The translations under genes and the position numbers were made by a program. Shown one piece after another: positions 8,285 through 19,827 of a DNA stretch of 64,000 bases (positions are counted from its first letter, which is position 1; every line of letters starts with the position of its first letter). Below the pieces are notes generated by a model. The model was not told the DNA's origin. It saw nothing but the letters and a program-made list of their open reading frames with translations, and made no database searches. This DNA is from Pseudomonas frederiksbergensis. GTDB lineage: Bacteria > Pseudomonadota > Gammaproteobacteria > Pseudomonadales > Pseudomonadaceae. The DNA lies in assembly GCF_017114915.1 (NCBI RefSeq), contig NZ_JAAUOE010000022.1, forward strand, positions 1-64,000. The letters are read 5' to 3'.

Positions 8285-9502
8285 TTAAGTTCGGTACTCG
8301 GCGTTGATCTTCACGTACTCGTGGGACAGGTCGGTGGTCCAGATGGTTTCGCTGCAATCGCCGCGACCCAGCTCGATGCGGATGGTGATCTCTTCCTGCT
8401 GCATCACCGCCGCGCCCTGAGCTTCGGTGTAGGTGGCAGAGCGAGCGCCACGGCTGGCGATGCACACCTCGCCCAGGAACACGTCGATCTTGCTCACGTC
8501 CAGGTTCGGTACGCCGGCACGGCCCACAGCAGCCAGAATGCGGCCCCAGTTCGGGTCGGAGGCGAACAACGCAGTCTTGATCAGCGGCGAGTGGGCCACG
8601 GTGTAACCGACATCCAGGCATTCCTGGTGATTGCCGCCGCCATTGACTTCAACGGTAACGAACTTGGTCGCGCCTTCGCCGTCGCGCACGATAGCTTGGG
8701 CCACGTCCATGCACACTTCGAACACGGCTTGTTTCAACTTGGCGAACAACTCGCCTTCGGCACGGGTGATTTCCGGCAGTGCGGCTTTGCCGGTGGCGAT
8801 CAACATGCAGCAGTCGTTGGTCGAGGTGTCGCCGTCGATGGTGATGCGGTTGAACGACTTGTTGGCGCCGTCCAGCAACAGGTTTTGCAGCACATCGCGG
8901 GAGACTTTGGCGTCAGTGGCGATGTAGCCGAGCATGGTCGCCATGTTCGGGCGGATCATGCCCGCGCCTTTGCTGATGCCGGTGACGGTGATGGTCACGC
9001 CGTCATGCTGGAATTGGCGGCTGGCGCCCTTGGGCAGGGTGTCGGTGGTCATGATGCCGGTGGCGGCCGCTTCCCAGTTGTTCTCCGACAGGTCATCGAG
9101 GGCCGCTTGCAAGGCACCTTCGATTTTCTCGACCGGCAACGGCTCGCCGATCACACCGGTGGAATACGGCAGCACCAGGCTGGCATCGACGCCGGTCAGC
9201 TCCGCCAGTTTGGCGCAGGTGCGCTCGGCAGCCGCCAGACCCGGTTCGCCGGTGCCGGCATTGGCATTGCCGGTGTTGGTCAGCAGGTAACGCACCGGGC
9301 CTTGCACGCGTTGCTTGGCCAGGATCACGGGCGCGGCGCAAAAGGCGTTCAGGGTGAACACGCCCGCCACCGTGGAACCTTCGGCACAGCGCATGACCAC
9401 GACATCCTTGCGCCCCGGGCGCTTGATACCGGCCGAGGCGATACCGAGTTCAAAACCGGCAACCGGGTGCAACGTTGGCAAAGGACCAAGACCAACAGCC
9501 AT
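8285..9502 (-). CDS. argJ: Bifunctional glutamate N-acetyltransferase / ornithine acetyltransferase
   Basis: 405 residues, full length. ArgJ recycles the acetyl group from N-acetylornithine to glutamate in arginine synthesis, and the bifunctional forms also use acetyl-CoA. The proenzyme cuts itself before a conserved Thr in the motif MIRPNMATMLGYIATDA. Here that Thr is at about residue 189. The oxyanion-hole motif STGVIGEPLP and the N-terminal GIKRPGRKDVVVM and NTGNANAGTGEPG segments are also present. The C-terminal end is short and typical. It lies downstream of secA, separated by a strong terminator, so it probably has its own promoter in the 122-bp gap. Confidence 0.96.
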   Translation of the reverse strand: MAVGLGPLPTLHPVAGFELGIASAGIKRPGRKDVVVMRCAEGSTVAGVFTLNAFCAAPVILAKQRVQGPVRYLLTNTGNANAGTGEPGLAAAERTCAKLAELTGVDASLVLPYSTGVIGEPLPVEKIEGALQAALDDLSENNWEAAATGIMTTDTLPKGASRQFQHDGVTITVTGISKGAGMIRPNMATMLGYIATDAKVSRDVLQNLLLDGANKSFNRITIDGDTSTNDCCMLIATGKAALPEITRAEGELFAKLKQAVFEVCMDVAQAIVRDGEGATKFVTVEVNGGGNHQECLDVGYTVAHSPLIKTALFASDPNWGRILAAVGRAGVPNLDVSKIDVFLGEVCIASRGARSATYTEAQGAAVMQQEEITIRIELGRGDCSETIWTTDLSHEYVKINAEYRT

Positions 9503-9564
9503 GAATGCGCTCCTTAAAAAATGTTGTCTGCACCGTCATTGCGATGGACGGTGGTTTAAATGGC

Positions 9565-9597
9565 AAAACGCCGCGACGGCATAAGCCGGTCGCGGCG
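9565..9597 (-). terminator. Rho-independent terminator after secA
   Basis: On the minus strand a long GC stem (CGCCGCGAC...GTCGCGGCG, extended by CGGC/GCCG) with a TTAT loop is followed by TTTTG. It lies 28 bases beyond the secA stop codon. Confidence 0.85.
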
Positions 9598-9624
9598 CGG
9601 GTATTTCAGCGTTTGAAACGGGGG

Positions 9625-12360
<2,736 letters not shown>

Positions 12361-12667
12361 ATCGGCAGGATCTTCCACACTAAAGGGATGGAGGGCGGCC
12401 CCGTGAGTCGCCCGTGCAGCCCTCATGGCCGCATGCGAACGAGCATTCTACCCGGAAACGATGGTGAGGAAAGTGGCGTTGTTCCACGATGCATGCACTG
12501 CGCTGTGACGGGGCTCACTTAAAATAAGGGCTTTTTGCTGAACTTCAACCCATCAAGGGCACAAGTTACTCGTTGATTTAATGGGTAAAGCGTTCGCAAT
12601 GCAATGGGTCGGGGCCAGTCGGTGCTTTCTGTTACCATGGCCGCTCTGTTACTTCAGGTGTTCGATC

Positions 12668-13123
12668 ATGGCATTTCGCCCTCTCACGGCCAGAGCACCC
12701 GCCGTTCTGCTTCGCGAAGCCAAACCGCTGAAAGCCATTTTTGGCCACGCTCAACGCCTGGGTCATTTGCAACGGCTGGTGGAAAGCCAGCTGCAGCCGG
12801 CTGCCCGGGAGCATTGCCATGTGGCGTCGTGGCGCGAAGGCAGTTTATTGCTGATCGTCACCGACGGTCACTGGGCCACCCGCCTGCGCTACCAACAAAA
12901 GCGTCTGCAACGCCAGTTACAGCTGTTCGACGAGTTCGCCAGCCTGACGCGGATTCTGTTCAAGGTGCAACCACCGACCGTTCAGCAAGGAGCGGCTGGG
13001 CATACCATGGATTTGTCGACGGATGCCGCGGCGACCATTCAGGCGACGGCTGACGGGATTACCGACCCGAATTTAAGGGCGGCGCTGGAGCGCCTTGCGG
13101 CGCACGCAAAACCTAAATCCTGA
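12668..13123 (+). CDS. dciA: DciA-family (DUF721) replicative-helicase loader
   Basis: 151 residues. The N-terminal 110 form the DUF721/DciA domain: PLKAIFGHAQRLGHLQRLVESQLQP, then CHVASWREGSLLLIVTDGHWATRLRYQ. The C-terminal tail is low in complexity and probably disordered. DciA proteins bring DnaB helicase to the origin in bacteria lacking DnaC/DnaI, which includes Pseudomonas. Its place next to and divergent from secA is the standard Pseudomonas arrangement. I chose the ATG at 12668 (MAFRPLTARAP) on homology, and the frame upstream to 12581 looks like promoter. Confidence 0.88.
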   Translation: MAFRPLTARAPAVLLREAKPLKAIFGHAQRLGHLQRLVESQLQPAAREHCHVASWREGSLLLIVTDGHWATRLRYQQKRLQRQLQLFDEFASLTRILFKVQPPTVQQGAAGHTMDLSTDAAATIQATADGITDPNLRAALERLAAHAKPKS

Positions 13124-13126
13124 ACC

Positions 13127-13204
13127 CCTGTAGGAGCGAGGCTTGCCCGCGAAGAGGCCCCCGAGGGCGCCAAAAGCTTCGCGGGCAAGCCTGGCTCCTA
13201 CAGG
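13127..13204. repeat. REP pair (CTGTAGGAGCGAGGCTTGCC type)
   Basis: Two REP units in inverted orientation: CCTGTAGGAGCGAGGCTTGCC at one end and its near-perfect complement GGCAAGCCTGGCTCCTACAGG at the other, with a GCGAAG/CTTCGC inner arm. This is the commonest REP type of P. fluorescens-group genomes. It lies between two convergent genes and may contribute to termination. Confidence 0.9.
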
Positions 13205-13223
13205 TGATTGCATTCCAATTCAT

Positions 13224-14723
13224 TCAGCGGCGTTTGCTACCGCCGAGCAATGACCCCATCAACCCGCGCACCAATTGTCGGCCTAACTGGTTTGCCGCCT
13301 GTCGCATCGCCGATTTCAGCGCCTGCCCTGCCGCCGTACCGAGGAATTCCCCGGCCTTGTCCGCAAGACTCGGCTCTTCAGGCGCCGGTTTACCCGGCTC
13401 TGCTTCAGGCTCCGGCGCCAACCCCTTGCGCCCCATCAGCACTTCATAAGCCGACTCGCGATCGACCGGTTTGTCATAACGCCCCTTGAACGGCGAACCG
13501 GCGATCAGCACCGTGCGTTCAGTCTCGGTCAGCGGCCCGATCCGCGATTGCGGTGGCGCGACCAATACACGCTGGACCATCCCCGGCGTACCCTTGTCCT
13601 GCAAGGTGCCGACCAACGCCTCACCAATGCCCAACTCAGTCAACACCGACAAGGCGTCAAATGCCGGGTTCGGCCGGAAGCCCTCAGCCACCGCGCGCAA
13701 GGATTTCTGCTCTTTGGCGGTGAACGCACGCAAGCCATGCTGGATACGCAGGCCCAGTTGAGCCAACACGTCATCCGGCAAGTCGCCCGGCGATTGGGTG
13801 ACGAAGTACACGCCCACGCCTTTCGAACGAATCAGACGGACAACCTGTTCCAGACGTTCCTGCAACGCCTTGGGCGTCCCGGCGAACAACAAATGCGCTT
13901 CGTCGAAAAACAGCGCCAGCAGCGGTTTCTCGGCATCGCCGCGCTCCGGCAGCTGTTCGAACAGTTCGGCCAGCAGCCACAGCAGGAACGTCGCATAGAC
14001 TTTCGGCGCCTCATGCACCAGACGACTGGCATCGAGCAAATGGATGCGCCCGCGACCATCCATCGCCGGTTGCAACATGTCTTCCAGTTGCAGCGCCGGT
14101 TCACCGAACAACGCTTCGGCGCCCTGCTGCTCCAGCGTCGCCAAACGGCGCAGCAGGGCCTGACTGGAACCGGTGGTCATCAGCGCGGCGTCATCGCCCA
14201 GCAATTGGGGGTTATCACGCAGGTGATTGAGCAGCGCCTTCAAATCCTTCAAATCCAGCAGCAACAACCCTTCGCGGTCGGCCACTTTGAACGCGGCATA
14301 CAGGGCCGACTGCTGGCTGTCGGTCAGCTCGAGCAGGCTACCGAGCAGCAACGGTCCCATTTCGCTCAAGGTGGTGCGCAATGGATGACCGGACTGCCCC
14401 TGAATGTCCCACAGGGTCACCGGATACGCCTGAGGTTTATGGTTCAGCCAGGGCATGCCGGCGATCCGCTCCGCGACCTTGCCTTGAGGGTTGCCGGCAG
14501 CGCCCAGGCCGCACAGGTCGCCTTTGATGTCCGCCGCGAACACCGCCACGCCAGCGTCGCTGAAGGCTTCGGCCAAGCGCTGCAATGTGACGGTTTTACC
14601 GGTCCCGGTAGCGCCCGCCACCAGGCCGTGACGGTTCGCCAGGCGCATGGCCTGGGCGATGGACTGACCCGCGAGGTCGGCGCCGATAACGAGTTGCGAT
14701 GAGTCAGGCATTTGGTCACCCAT
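13224..14723 (-). CDS. HerA-like P-loop ATPase (DUF853, YjgR type)
   Basis: 499 residues from the chosen ATG. The nucleotide-binding motifs are GLVAGATGTGKTVTLQRLAEAF (Walker A, about residues 30-50) and LLALFFDEAHLLF (Walker B), followed by VYFVTQSPGDLPDDVLAQLG, a FtsK/HerA-like sensor region. The C-terminal part is Pro/Glu-rich and then basic, ending in GSKRR, perhaps a nucleic-acid contact. Homologues are widespread in proteobacteria, but their role, presumably DNA pumping or unwinding, is unproven. Two other in-frame ATGs (14711 and 14744) are possible starts. No neighbour suggests a pathway. Confidence 0.85.
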   Translation of the reverse strand: MGDQMPDSSQLVIGADLAGQSIAQAMRLANRHGLVAGATGTGKTVTLQRLAEAFSDAGVAVFAADIKGDLCGLGAAGNPQGKVAERIAGMPWLNHKPQAYPVTLWDIQGQSGHPLRTTLSEMGPLLLGSLLELTDSQQSALYAAFKVADREGLLLLDLKDLKALLNHLRDNPQLLGDDAALMTTGSSQALLRRLATLEQQGAEALFGEPALQLEDMLQPAMDGRGRIHLLDASRLVHEAPKVYATFLLWLLAELFEQLPERGDAEKPLLALFFDEAHLLFAGTPKALQERLEQVVRLIRSKGVGVYFVTQSPGDLPDDVLAQLGLRIQHGLRAFTAKEQKSLRAVAEGFRPNPAFDALSVLTELGIGEALVGTLQDKGTPGMVQRVLVAPPQSRIGPLTETERTVLIAGSPFKGRYDKPVDRESAYEVLMGRKGLAPEPEAEPGKPAPEEPSLADKAGEFLGTAAGQALKSAMRQAANQLGRQLVRGLMGSLLGGSKRR

Positions 14724-14872
14724 GGTTAATCTTTGATCCTTCATGGCCGATAACAAGCGAGAAACCAGACTGAGAATAGCGTCGGTAATTCCCTAAGGAG
14801 AGACGAAAACATCAGCGTACTTTCAACAATGCCCATTTTGTAGGCAGTTTCCGTATTTAGTGTCTGTTCTGG

Positions 14873-14897
14873 CCTCTTCGCGGGCAAGCCCGCAGCC
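14873..14897. repeat. Single REP half-unit
   Basis: CCTCTTCGCGGGCAAGCC followed by CGCAGCC, a solitary and slightly degenerate REP unit lying in the 260-bp gap between the HerA-like gene and the glycosyltransferase. I see no gene in that gap. Confidence 0.7.
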
Positions 14898-14984
14898 CTC
14901 CCCCACCACAAAACCCCAACCGAACATCTATCCTTCATATAGGTCAACCAAAGGGAGAACCACGGTCCCGGAGGGATGTTCATC

Positions 14985-16097
14985 GTGCATATCGCTGACA
15001 TAACCATGTTTTACGCCCCTGCCAGCGGTGGCGTGCGCACTTATCTGGATGCCAAACACCGGCGCCTGGGCAACAAACCGGGCATTCGTCACAGCCTGCT
15101 GGTCCCCGGGGCCCATTTTAGTGAACAGGATGGCGTTTACACGGTTCCGGCTCCGGCCCTGCCCTTCGGCAAGGGTTATCGTTTTCCCCTTCGTCTCGCG
15201 CCCTGGCGCAATGTTCTGCAGGTCTTGCAACCTGATCTGATTGAAGTCGGCGATCCATACCTGACCGCCTGGGCTGCTTTGGACGCCAAGCGCCAACTCG
15301 ATGTGCCGGTCATCGGCTTTTATCACTCCGACCTGCCGATGCTGGTCAGCAATCGCATGGGCAACTGGGTTACACCCAATGTCGAGGCTTATGTCAGCAA
15401 GCTCTACGGCAACTTCGACCGGGTACTGGCGCCAAGCCAGGTCATGGCCGACAAACTGATCGGGCTGGGGGTGAAGAACGTTTTCGTACAGCCCTTGGGC
15501 GTTGACCTGCAAACGTTCAACCCCAATGCACGGGACCCAGGTTTGCGGGCTGAATTGGGCATCGATGAAAACACCCACCTGCTGATCTTCGCCGGCCGCG
15601 GCTCCAAGGAGAAAAACCTGCCGGTGCTGCTCAAGTGCATGAAACGCCTGGGGCGTCGCTATCACTTGCTGCTGGTGGGGTCGTCGATGCCGACTCTGGT
15701 GCCGCGCAATGTCACGGTCCTTGATGAATTCTGCCCGGCGGCGCAAATCGCGCGCCTGATGGCCAGTGCCGATGCGCTGGTGCATGCCGGCGATCAGGAA
15801 ACTTTTGGTCTGGTGGTCCTCGAAGCCATGGCCAGTGGCATTCCGGTGGTAGCCGTGGCGGCCGGAGCGTTTCAGGAAATCGTCACTGATCAATGCGGCC
15901 TGCTCTGCGCGCCGAACAATCCAGCCGCAATGGCCAACGCGGTACGCGAACTGTTCAGCCAAGGCAGCGCCGCGCTGGGCAAACAGGCCCGCAGCCATGT
16001 CGAGCGGTATTACGCCTGGGATACCGTGGTCGACAGCCTGTTGGGTCATTATCACGCCGTACTCGGCACGCAATGGCCGCTGACCGCCAATGGTTGA
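14985..16097 (+). CDS. GT4-family glycosyltransferase
   Basis: About 370 residues, GT-B fold. The N-terminal acceptor half has the family glycine loop YAPASGGVRTYLDAK. The C-terminal half has the sugar-nucleotide site LIFAGRGSKEKNLPVLLKC and the E-x7-E signature in GDQETFGLVVLEAMASGIPVVA. The family transfers mannose, glucose or similar from activated sugars to lipids or glycans, and the exact donor is not readable. I prefer a GTG start at 14985 (giving HIADITMFYAPASGG) because GGAGGG lies 9 bases upstream. An ATG at 14976 directly abuts that ribosome site. It overlaps the next gene's possible start and belongs with it in a three-gene operon. Confidence 0.88.
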   Translation: MHIADITMFYAPASGGVRTYLDAKHRRLGNKPGIRHSLLVPGAHFSEQDGVYTVPAPALPFGKGYRFPLRLAPWRNVLQVLQPDLIEVGDPYLTAWAALDAKRQLDVPVIGFYHSDLPMLVSNRMGNWVTPNVEAYVSKLYGNFDRVLAPSQVMADKLIGLGVKNVFVQPLGVDLQTFNPNARDPGLRAELGIDENTHLLIFAGRGSKEKNLPVLLKCMKRLGRRYHLLLVGSSMPTLVPRNVTVLDEFCPAAQIARLMASADALVHAGDQETFGLVVLEAMASGIPVVAVAAGAFQEIVTDQCGLLCAPNNPAAMANAVRELFSQGSAALGKQARSHVERYYAWDTVVDSLLGHYHAVLGTQWPLTANG

Positions 16098-16101
16098 GCC
16101 C

Positions 16102-16866
16102 ATGAACGCGCCCAGCCTGTTGCTGGTGCTGCACGACGTTGCGCCGCAAACCTGGCCCGATTACCAGGCCGTCGTCGAAGCCGTCGACGCACTGGGTGAA
16201 GTGCCGATGACCTGGTTGGTGGTACCGGATTTGCACAAACACAACGATCTGAACGCGCATCCGCAATTTCGACGTTTGCTGAGCAGCCGTGTCGCGCGCG
16301 GCGATGAACTGGCCCTGCACGGTTACTATCATTGCGATGAAGGGCCGATCCCTGTCACTCCCCGAGACTGGTTCATGCGCCGAATCTACACCCATGAAGG
16401 CGAGTTCTATGATCTGCCTCTGGACGCCGCTCTCGCCCGCCTGCGCGCCGGAATTGAGATGTTCCATCGCTACAACTGGCCGCTTGAAGGCTTCGTCGCC
16501 CCAGCCTGGCTGATGAGCGAAGGCACCCGTCAGGCGTTGCGCCAGTTACCGCTGCGCTACACCAGCGACTCGCAGCATCTGTATCGCTTGCCGGATTTCA
16601 CCGCGATCAATGCCCCAGGCCTGATCTGGAGCGCACGCAGTGCCTGGCGTCGGGGTTTGTCGAAGCTGGTCAGCGATCAACGCGAACAACGCTGGCGGCA
16701 AGCGCCGGTGATTCGTCTCGGCCTGCACCCCGTGGACATGCGCCATGAGTTCTCGCGTCAGTATTGGCTGCAACTCCTCAAGCGCTTGCTCGACGAAGGC
16801 CGTGTGCCTATGACCAAGGCCAACTGGCTGGCACTGCAAGACGACACCGTCGGTCGCGCCGCATGA
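16102..16866 (+). CDS. DUF2334 polysaccharide-deacetylase-like protein
   Basis: About 254 residues. The deacetylase fold shows LLLVLHDVAP (metal-binding Asp), ELALHGYYHCDEG (His-x3-His type metal site), EGFVAPAWL and a late RLGLHPVDM. These are the usual NodB-like motif positions, so a zinc-dependent de-N-acetylase of a sugar is likely. It has no signal peptide, so it probably acts in the cytoplasm on the glycolipid built by the preceding glycosyltransferase, much as LPS- or PI-type pathways couple the two steps. An alternative ATG at 16090 adds four residues and overlaps the previous gene. Its TGA overlaps the next ATG (ATGA). Confidence 0.85.
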   Translation: MNAPSLLLVLHDVAPQTWPDYQAVVEAVDALGEVPMTWLVVPDLHKHNDLNAHPQFRRLLSSRVARGDELALHGYYHCDEGPIPVTPRDWFMRRIYTHEGEFYDLPLDAALARLRAGIEMFHRYNWPLEGFVAPAWLMSEGTRQALRQLPLRYTSDSQHLYRLPDFTAINAPGLIWSARSAWRRGLSKLVSDQREQRWRQAPVIRLGLHPVDMRHEFSRQYWLQLLKRLLDEGRVPMTKANWLALQDDTVGRAA

Positions 16867-17858
16867 GCCGCGGGATTCTGCTGCTCGTCGCCCTGCTCGC
16901 CGCAGTGCTCATCCCGTCGTTGCTGGGCGGCGGCGAGACATGGTCGCGGCTGCAAAATTTTCCGTTGGAATGGCTGCTGATCATGTTCGGCATGATCCTG
17001 CTGTGCTGGATGCTCAACACCCTGCGCTTGCGCCTGTTGCTGGGCGATCAGCGGAGCAAGGTGAGCCGCCTCAAAAGCCTCGGGGTGGTGATGTCTGCCG
17101 AGTTCGCCTACTGCGCCACTCCCGGCGGCAGTGGCGGCCCGCTGACCATCATGGCCCTGCTTGCGCGCCATGGCGTGCGGCCGGCCAGGGGCAGCGCCGT
17201 GTTCGCCATGGACCAATTGAGCGATCTGCTGTTTTTTCTCTGCGCGCTGAGCGGGATTCTGATTTATGCCCTGTTCCAGCACCTCAGTCAGCGCATGGAA
17301 TGGCTGCTGACCGTCAGCGCCATCTCAATGTTCGGCGGGTTGTTCAGTTGCGTGGTGGTGGCTCGCTTCCACCGTTCGCTGATTCGTCTGAGCGGTCGGT
17401 TGCTCGCCCGTCTCAATGTCAAAGAGGCGACTCGGCTTCGCTGGGCGCGAAAACTCCTGCAATTCCTGGCGGCGTTCACTGACACGTTGAAGCTGCCCTT
17501 TCAGACGTTGATCACGGTATTTGCACTGACCTGCCTGCATTGGGCCTTGCGTTATAGCGTGCTGTATCTGGCGTTGCGCGGGTTGGACGTGGATTTGCAG
17601 TGGGCCTGGTGCTTTCTGATCCAGATGCTGTCGCTGAGTGCGGGGCAGTTCAGCCTGCTGCCGGGCGGTGCCGGGGCGGCGGAATTGACGTCGGCGGCGC
17701 TGCTGGCGCCCATGGTGGGGAAATCCGCCGCGGCGGCGGCGATTCTGATCTGGCGGACGGTGACTTATTACTTCTACCTGGTGGTCGGCGGCCCGGTGTT
17801 TTTACTGATGCTCGGGCGGCCATTACTGAGGAAGCTGATGAAATTCAAGCAAGCTTGA
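16863..17858 (+). CDS. Flippase-like integral membrane protein (UPF0104 / LPG-synthase TM family)
   Basis: 331 residues with about eight hydrophobic segments (starting at residues 4-20, 35-50, 120-140 and 150-170, and onwards to 310). Conserved family features include ATPGGSGGPLTIMALLARHG and AVFAMDQLSDLLFF in the first half and LPGGAGAAELTSAALL in the second. Relatives include the membrane half of lysyl-phosphatidylglycerol synthase, which flips lipids, and the AglD/YbhN proteins found with glycosyltransferases. Because it overlaps the deacetylase gene by 4 bp, I infer it exports or flips the glycolipid made by the two upstream enzymes. Substrate unknown. Confidence 0.85.
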   Translation: MSRGILLLVALLAAVLIPSLLGGGETWSRLQNFPLEWLLIMFGMILLCWMLNTLRLRLLLGDQRSKVSRLKSLGVVMSAEFAYCATPGGSGGPLTIMALLARHGVRPARGSAVFAMDQLSDLLFFLCALSGILIYALFQHLSQRMEWLLTVSAISMFGGLFSCVVVARFHRSLIRLSGRLLARLNVKEATRLRWARKLLQFLAAFTDTLKLPFQTLITVFALTCLHWALRYSVLYLALRGLDVDLQWAWCFLIQMLSLSAGQFSLLPGGAGAAELTSAALLAPMVGKSAAAAAILIWRTVTYYFYLVVGGPVFLLMLGRPLLRKLMKFKQA

Positions 17859-17867
17859 AAGATCTTT

Positions 17868-18044
17868 TCAGGCGTCCCCGGCTGTATCGTCGGAATCGTC
17901 CCGCAACTGCTCCCACAACTCGGCGGCGCCGGGAAATTCCGTGCCGTCTTCGGGGCTCAGGTCATCCGGGTCATAGCGACTCAAACAGCCCTCACCCAAT
18001 GTGGCGGGCGCCCTGGAAGTGGCTTTGTCCAATGGATCGGCCAT
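17868..18044 (-). CDS. Small acidic hypothetical protein
   Basis: 58 residues, strongly acidic (DDLSPEDGTEFPGAAELWEQLRDDSDD), with no membrane segment or signal. Starting at the second of two close ATGs gives AGAGGGA at proper spacing (7 bases), and the codon use is Pseudomonas-like, so I regard it as a real gene. It is convergent with the flippase-like gene and ends only 9 bases from it. I recall similar short proteins in other Pseudomonas but no function. Confidence 0.6.
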   Translation of the reverse strand: MADPLDKATSRAPATLGEGCLSRYDPDDLSPEDGTEFPGAAELWEQLRDDSDDTAGDA

Positions 18045-18058
18045 GGTCATGTCCCTCT

Positions 18059-18169
18059 GATCGTTCCCACGCTCTGCGTGGGAATGCAGCCCTAGACGCT
18101 CCGCGTCTGCTGCGGGAGGTGACGCAGAGCGTCACAGGATGCGTTCCCACGCGGGGCATGGGAACGATC
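18059..18169. repeat. Intergenic palindromic repeat of the CGTTCCCACGC family
   Basis: Bounded by GATCGTTCCCACGC and GGGAACGATC, with an internal pair built on GACGCTCCGCGTC and GACGCAGAGCGTC. It shares its ends and middle arms with the copy at 7125-7231. It sits immediately upstream of the small acidic gene and downstream of purU. Confidence 0.85.
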
Positions 18170-18180
18170 AACAGCGGGTA

Positions 18181-19029
18181 TCAGAACACGACCGTTTTGT
18201 TGCCGTGCACCAACACCCGGTCTTCCAGGTGATAACGCAGACCACGGGCCAGCACCATCTTCTCGACGTCACGACCGAAGCGCACCATGTCTTCGATGCT
18301 GTCGCTGTGGCTGACGCGCACCACGTCCTGCTCGATGATCGGACCGGCATCCAGCTCTTCGGTTACGTAGTGGCAAGTGGCGCCGATCAACTTCACGCCA
18401 CGCATCGAAGCCTGGTGATACGGCTTGGCGCCGACGAACGACGGCAGGAAGCTGTGGTGAATGTTGATGACTTTGTGGGCATATTCGCTGCACAACTCGG
18501 GCGGCAGAATCTGCATGTAACGGGCAAGTACCACCACTTCGGCCTCGTGCTGTTTGACCAGACGCGAGACTTCGGCGAAGGCCGGTTCCTTGTTCTGCGG
18601 GTTGACCGGCACATGGTAGTAAGGAATACCGTGCCACTCGACCATGCTGCGCAAATCGTCATGGTTGGAAATCACGCAGGCGATTTCGCAGTCCAGTTCG
18701 TCGCTGTGCCAGCGGTGCAACAAGTCAGCCAGGCAGTGGGATTCACGACTGGCCATCAACACCACGCGTTTCTTCTGCTCGGTGTCGGTGATGCGCCAGT
18801 CCATCGAGAACTCTTGGGCAATCGGTGCAAACGCTTCGCGAAAGGCTTCGATACCGAAAGGCAGCGAATCGGCACGAATTTCGTGACGCATGAAGAACCA
18901 GCCACTGAGATTGTCCGAGTGATGGCTCGCTTCGGTGATCCAGCCGTTATGTGACGCCAGAAAGTTACTGACTTTAGCAACGATGCCGACGCGGTCCGGG
19001 CAAGCAATCACCAGCCGAAAAGTGCGCAT
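18181..19029 (-). CDS. purU: Formyltetrahydrofolate deformylase
   Basis: 282 residues. It hydrolyses 10-formyl-THF to formate and THF, balancing one-carbon units and supplying formate to purine synthesis. An N-terminal ACT domain (residues 1-80: RLVIACPDRVGIVAKVSNFL) is followed by a formyl-transferase domain with ACVISNHDDLRSM, the catalytic HHSFLPSFVGAKPYHQA block (His and Asn/Asp region) and GATCHYVTEELDAGPIIEQD. The start at 19029 is fixed by the ACT domain and by a GGGGA-type ribosome site. Single gene. Confidence 0.95.
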   Translation of the reverse strand: MRTFRLVIACPDRVGIVAKVSNFLASHNGWITEASHHSDNLSGWFFMRHEIRADSLPFGIEAFREAFAPIAQEFSMDWRITDTEQKKRVVLMASRESHCLADLLHRWHSDELDCEIACVISNHDDLRSMVEWHGIPYYHVPVNPQNKEPAFAEVSRLVKQHEAEVVVLARYMQILPPELCSEYAHKVINIHHSFLPSFVGAKPYHQASMRGVKLIGATCHYVTEELDAGPIIEQDVVRVSHSDSIEDMVRFGRDVEKMVLARGLRYHLEDRVLVHGNKTVVF

Positions 19030-19275
19030 GAGGGGAACTCCAGAACTTCGCAAAGGCCGCCATTCTAGCGATTGCGCAGCAAAACTGCAGTATTGATGAC
19101 GTGTGGCTTTGCACGCAGGCCAGGCACCGGTTCTGCAAGCACTATGCTGCACGTGCGATGGTGCTCTTGCGGGCCATCTTCAAGAGGTCAACTGTGAGTA
19201 TTTGTGACGTTATTTAACTGCCACTCCAATGTGTGCCCTATGCGTAACTAATTTAAATAAAACACCGGTTAAATG

Positions 19276-19304
19276 TTTACTTGATGAAACACCCTGACTA
19301 TTAT
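19276..19304 (+). promoter_or_regulatory. Likely sigma-70 promoter of mvaT
   Basis: TTTACT and TATTAT hexamers separated by exactly 17 bases, 47 bases before the ATG, in an AT-rich stretch. The whole 322-bp gap between purU and mvaT holds no other gene. The AT-rich part upstream (19190-19290) would suit binding by MvaT itself, so autorepression is plausible. Confidence 0.55.
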
Positions 19305-19351
19305 TGTCGCACTGTTCCCTGTCATCCAGCGCCCAACATAAGGTAGTCCTC

Positions 19352-19729
19352 ATGTCCTTGATCAACGAATATCGCGCCACCGAAGAAGCTATCAAAGAGC
19401 TGCAAGCCCGTTTGAAGAATCTGTCCCAAGACGACAAATTGCAAACCGAGCTGGAATTCGAAGGCAAACTGCGCACCCTGATGGGCGAATACTCCAAATC
19501 CCTGCGCGACATCATTGCGCTGTTGGATCCAGAGTCCAAAACCAAGGCTCCACGTGGCGGCGTAGTAAAAACTACCGGCACCAAGCGTGCTCGCAAAGTT
19601 AAACAATACAAAAACCCGCACAACGGCGAAGTCATCGAAACCAAAGGTGGCAACCACAAGACTCTGAAAGAGTGGAAAGCCAAGTGGGGCGGTGACGTGG
19701 TTGAAAGCTGGGCTACCCTGCTAGGCTAA
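19352..19729 (+). CDS. mvaT: MvaT, H-NS-family xenogeneic silencer
   Basis: 125 residues. The N-terminal coiled coil (SLINEYRATEEAIKELQARL) mediates oligomerisation. The C-terminal DNA-binding part, KRARKVKQYKNPHNGEVIETKGGNHKTLKEWKAKWG, is nearly identical to what I remember of P. aeruginosa MvaT, including the AT-hook-like loop that enters the minor groove. MvaT proteins coat AT-rich and foreign DNA and silence it. The Tc block later in this window has AT-rich parts that would be candidate targets. The ATG is preceded by AAGG 8-10 bases upstream, and a strong terminator follows. Confidence 0.96.
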   Translation: MSLINEYRATEEAIKELQARLKNLSQDDKLQTELEFEGKLRTLMGEYSKSLRDIIALLDPESKTKAPRGGVVKTTGTKRARKVKQYKNPHNGEVIETKGGNHKTLKEWKAKWGGDVVESWATLLG

Positions 19730-19763
19730 GCCGCAGGCTAGTCGCAGACTGATCCGCGACCTG

Positions 19764-19793
19764 AAAAACGCCAGCAAATGCTGGCGTTTTTTT
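19764..19793 (+). terminator. Rho-independent terminator after mvaT
   Basis: Stem ACGCCAGCA/TGCTGGCGT around an AA loop, with five A before and seven T after. The flanking tracts make it bidirectional in appearance, and it also lies beyond the end of the convergent exonuclease gene. Confidence 0.92.
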
Positions 19794-19827
19794 ATGCCCG
19801 GAATTCAAGCCCAGATCATTTTCGGTT

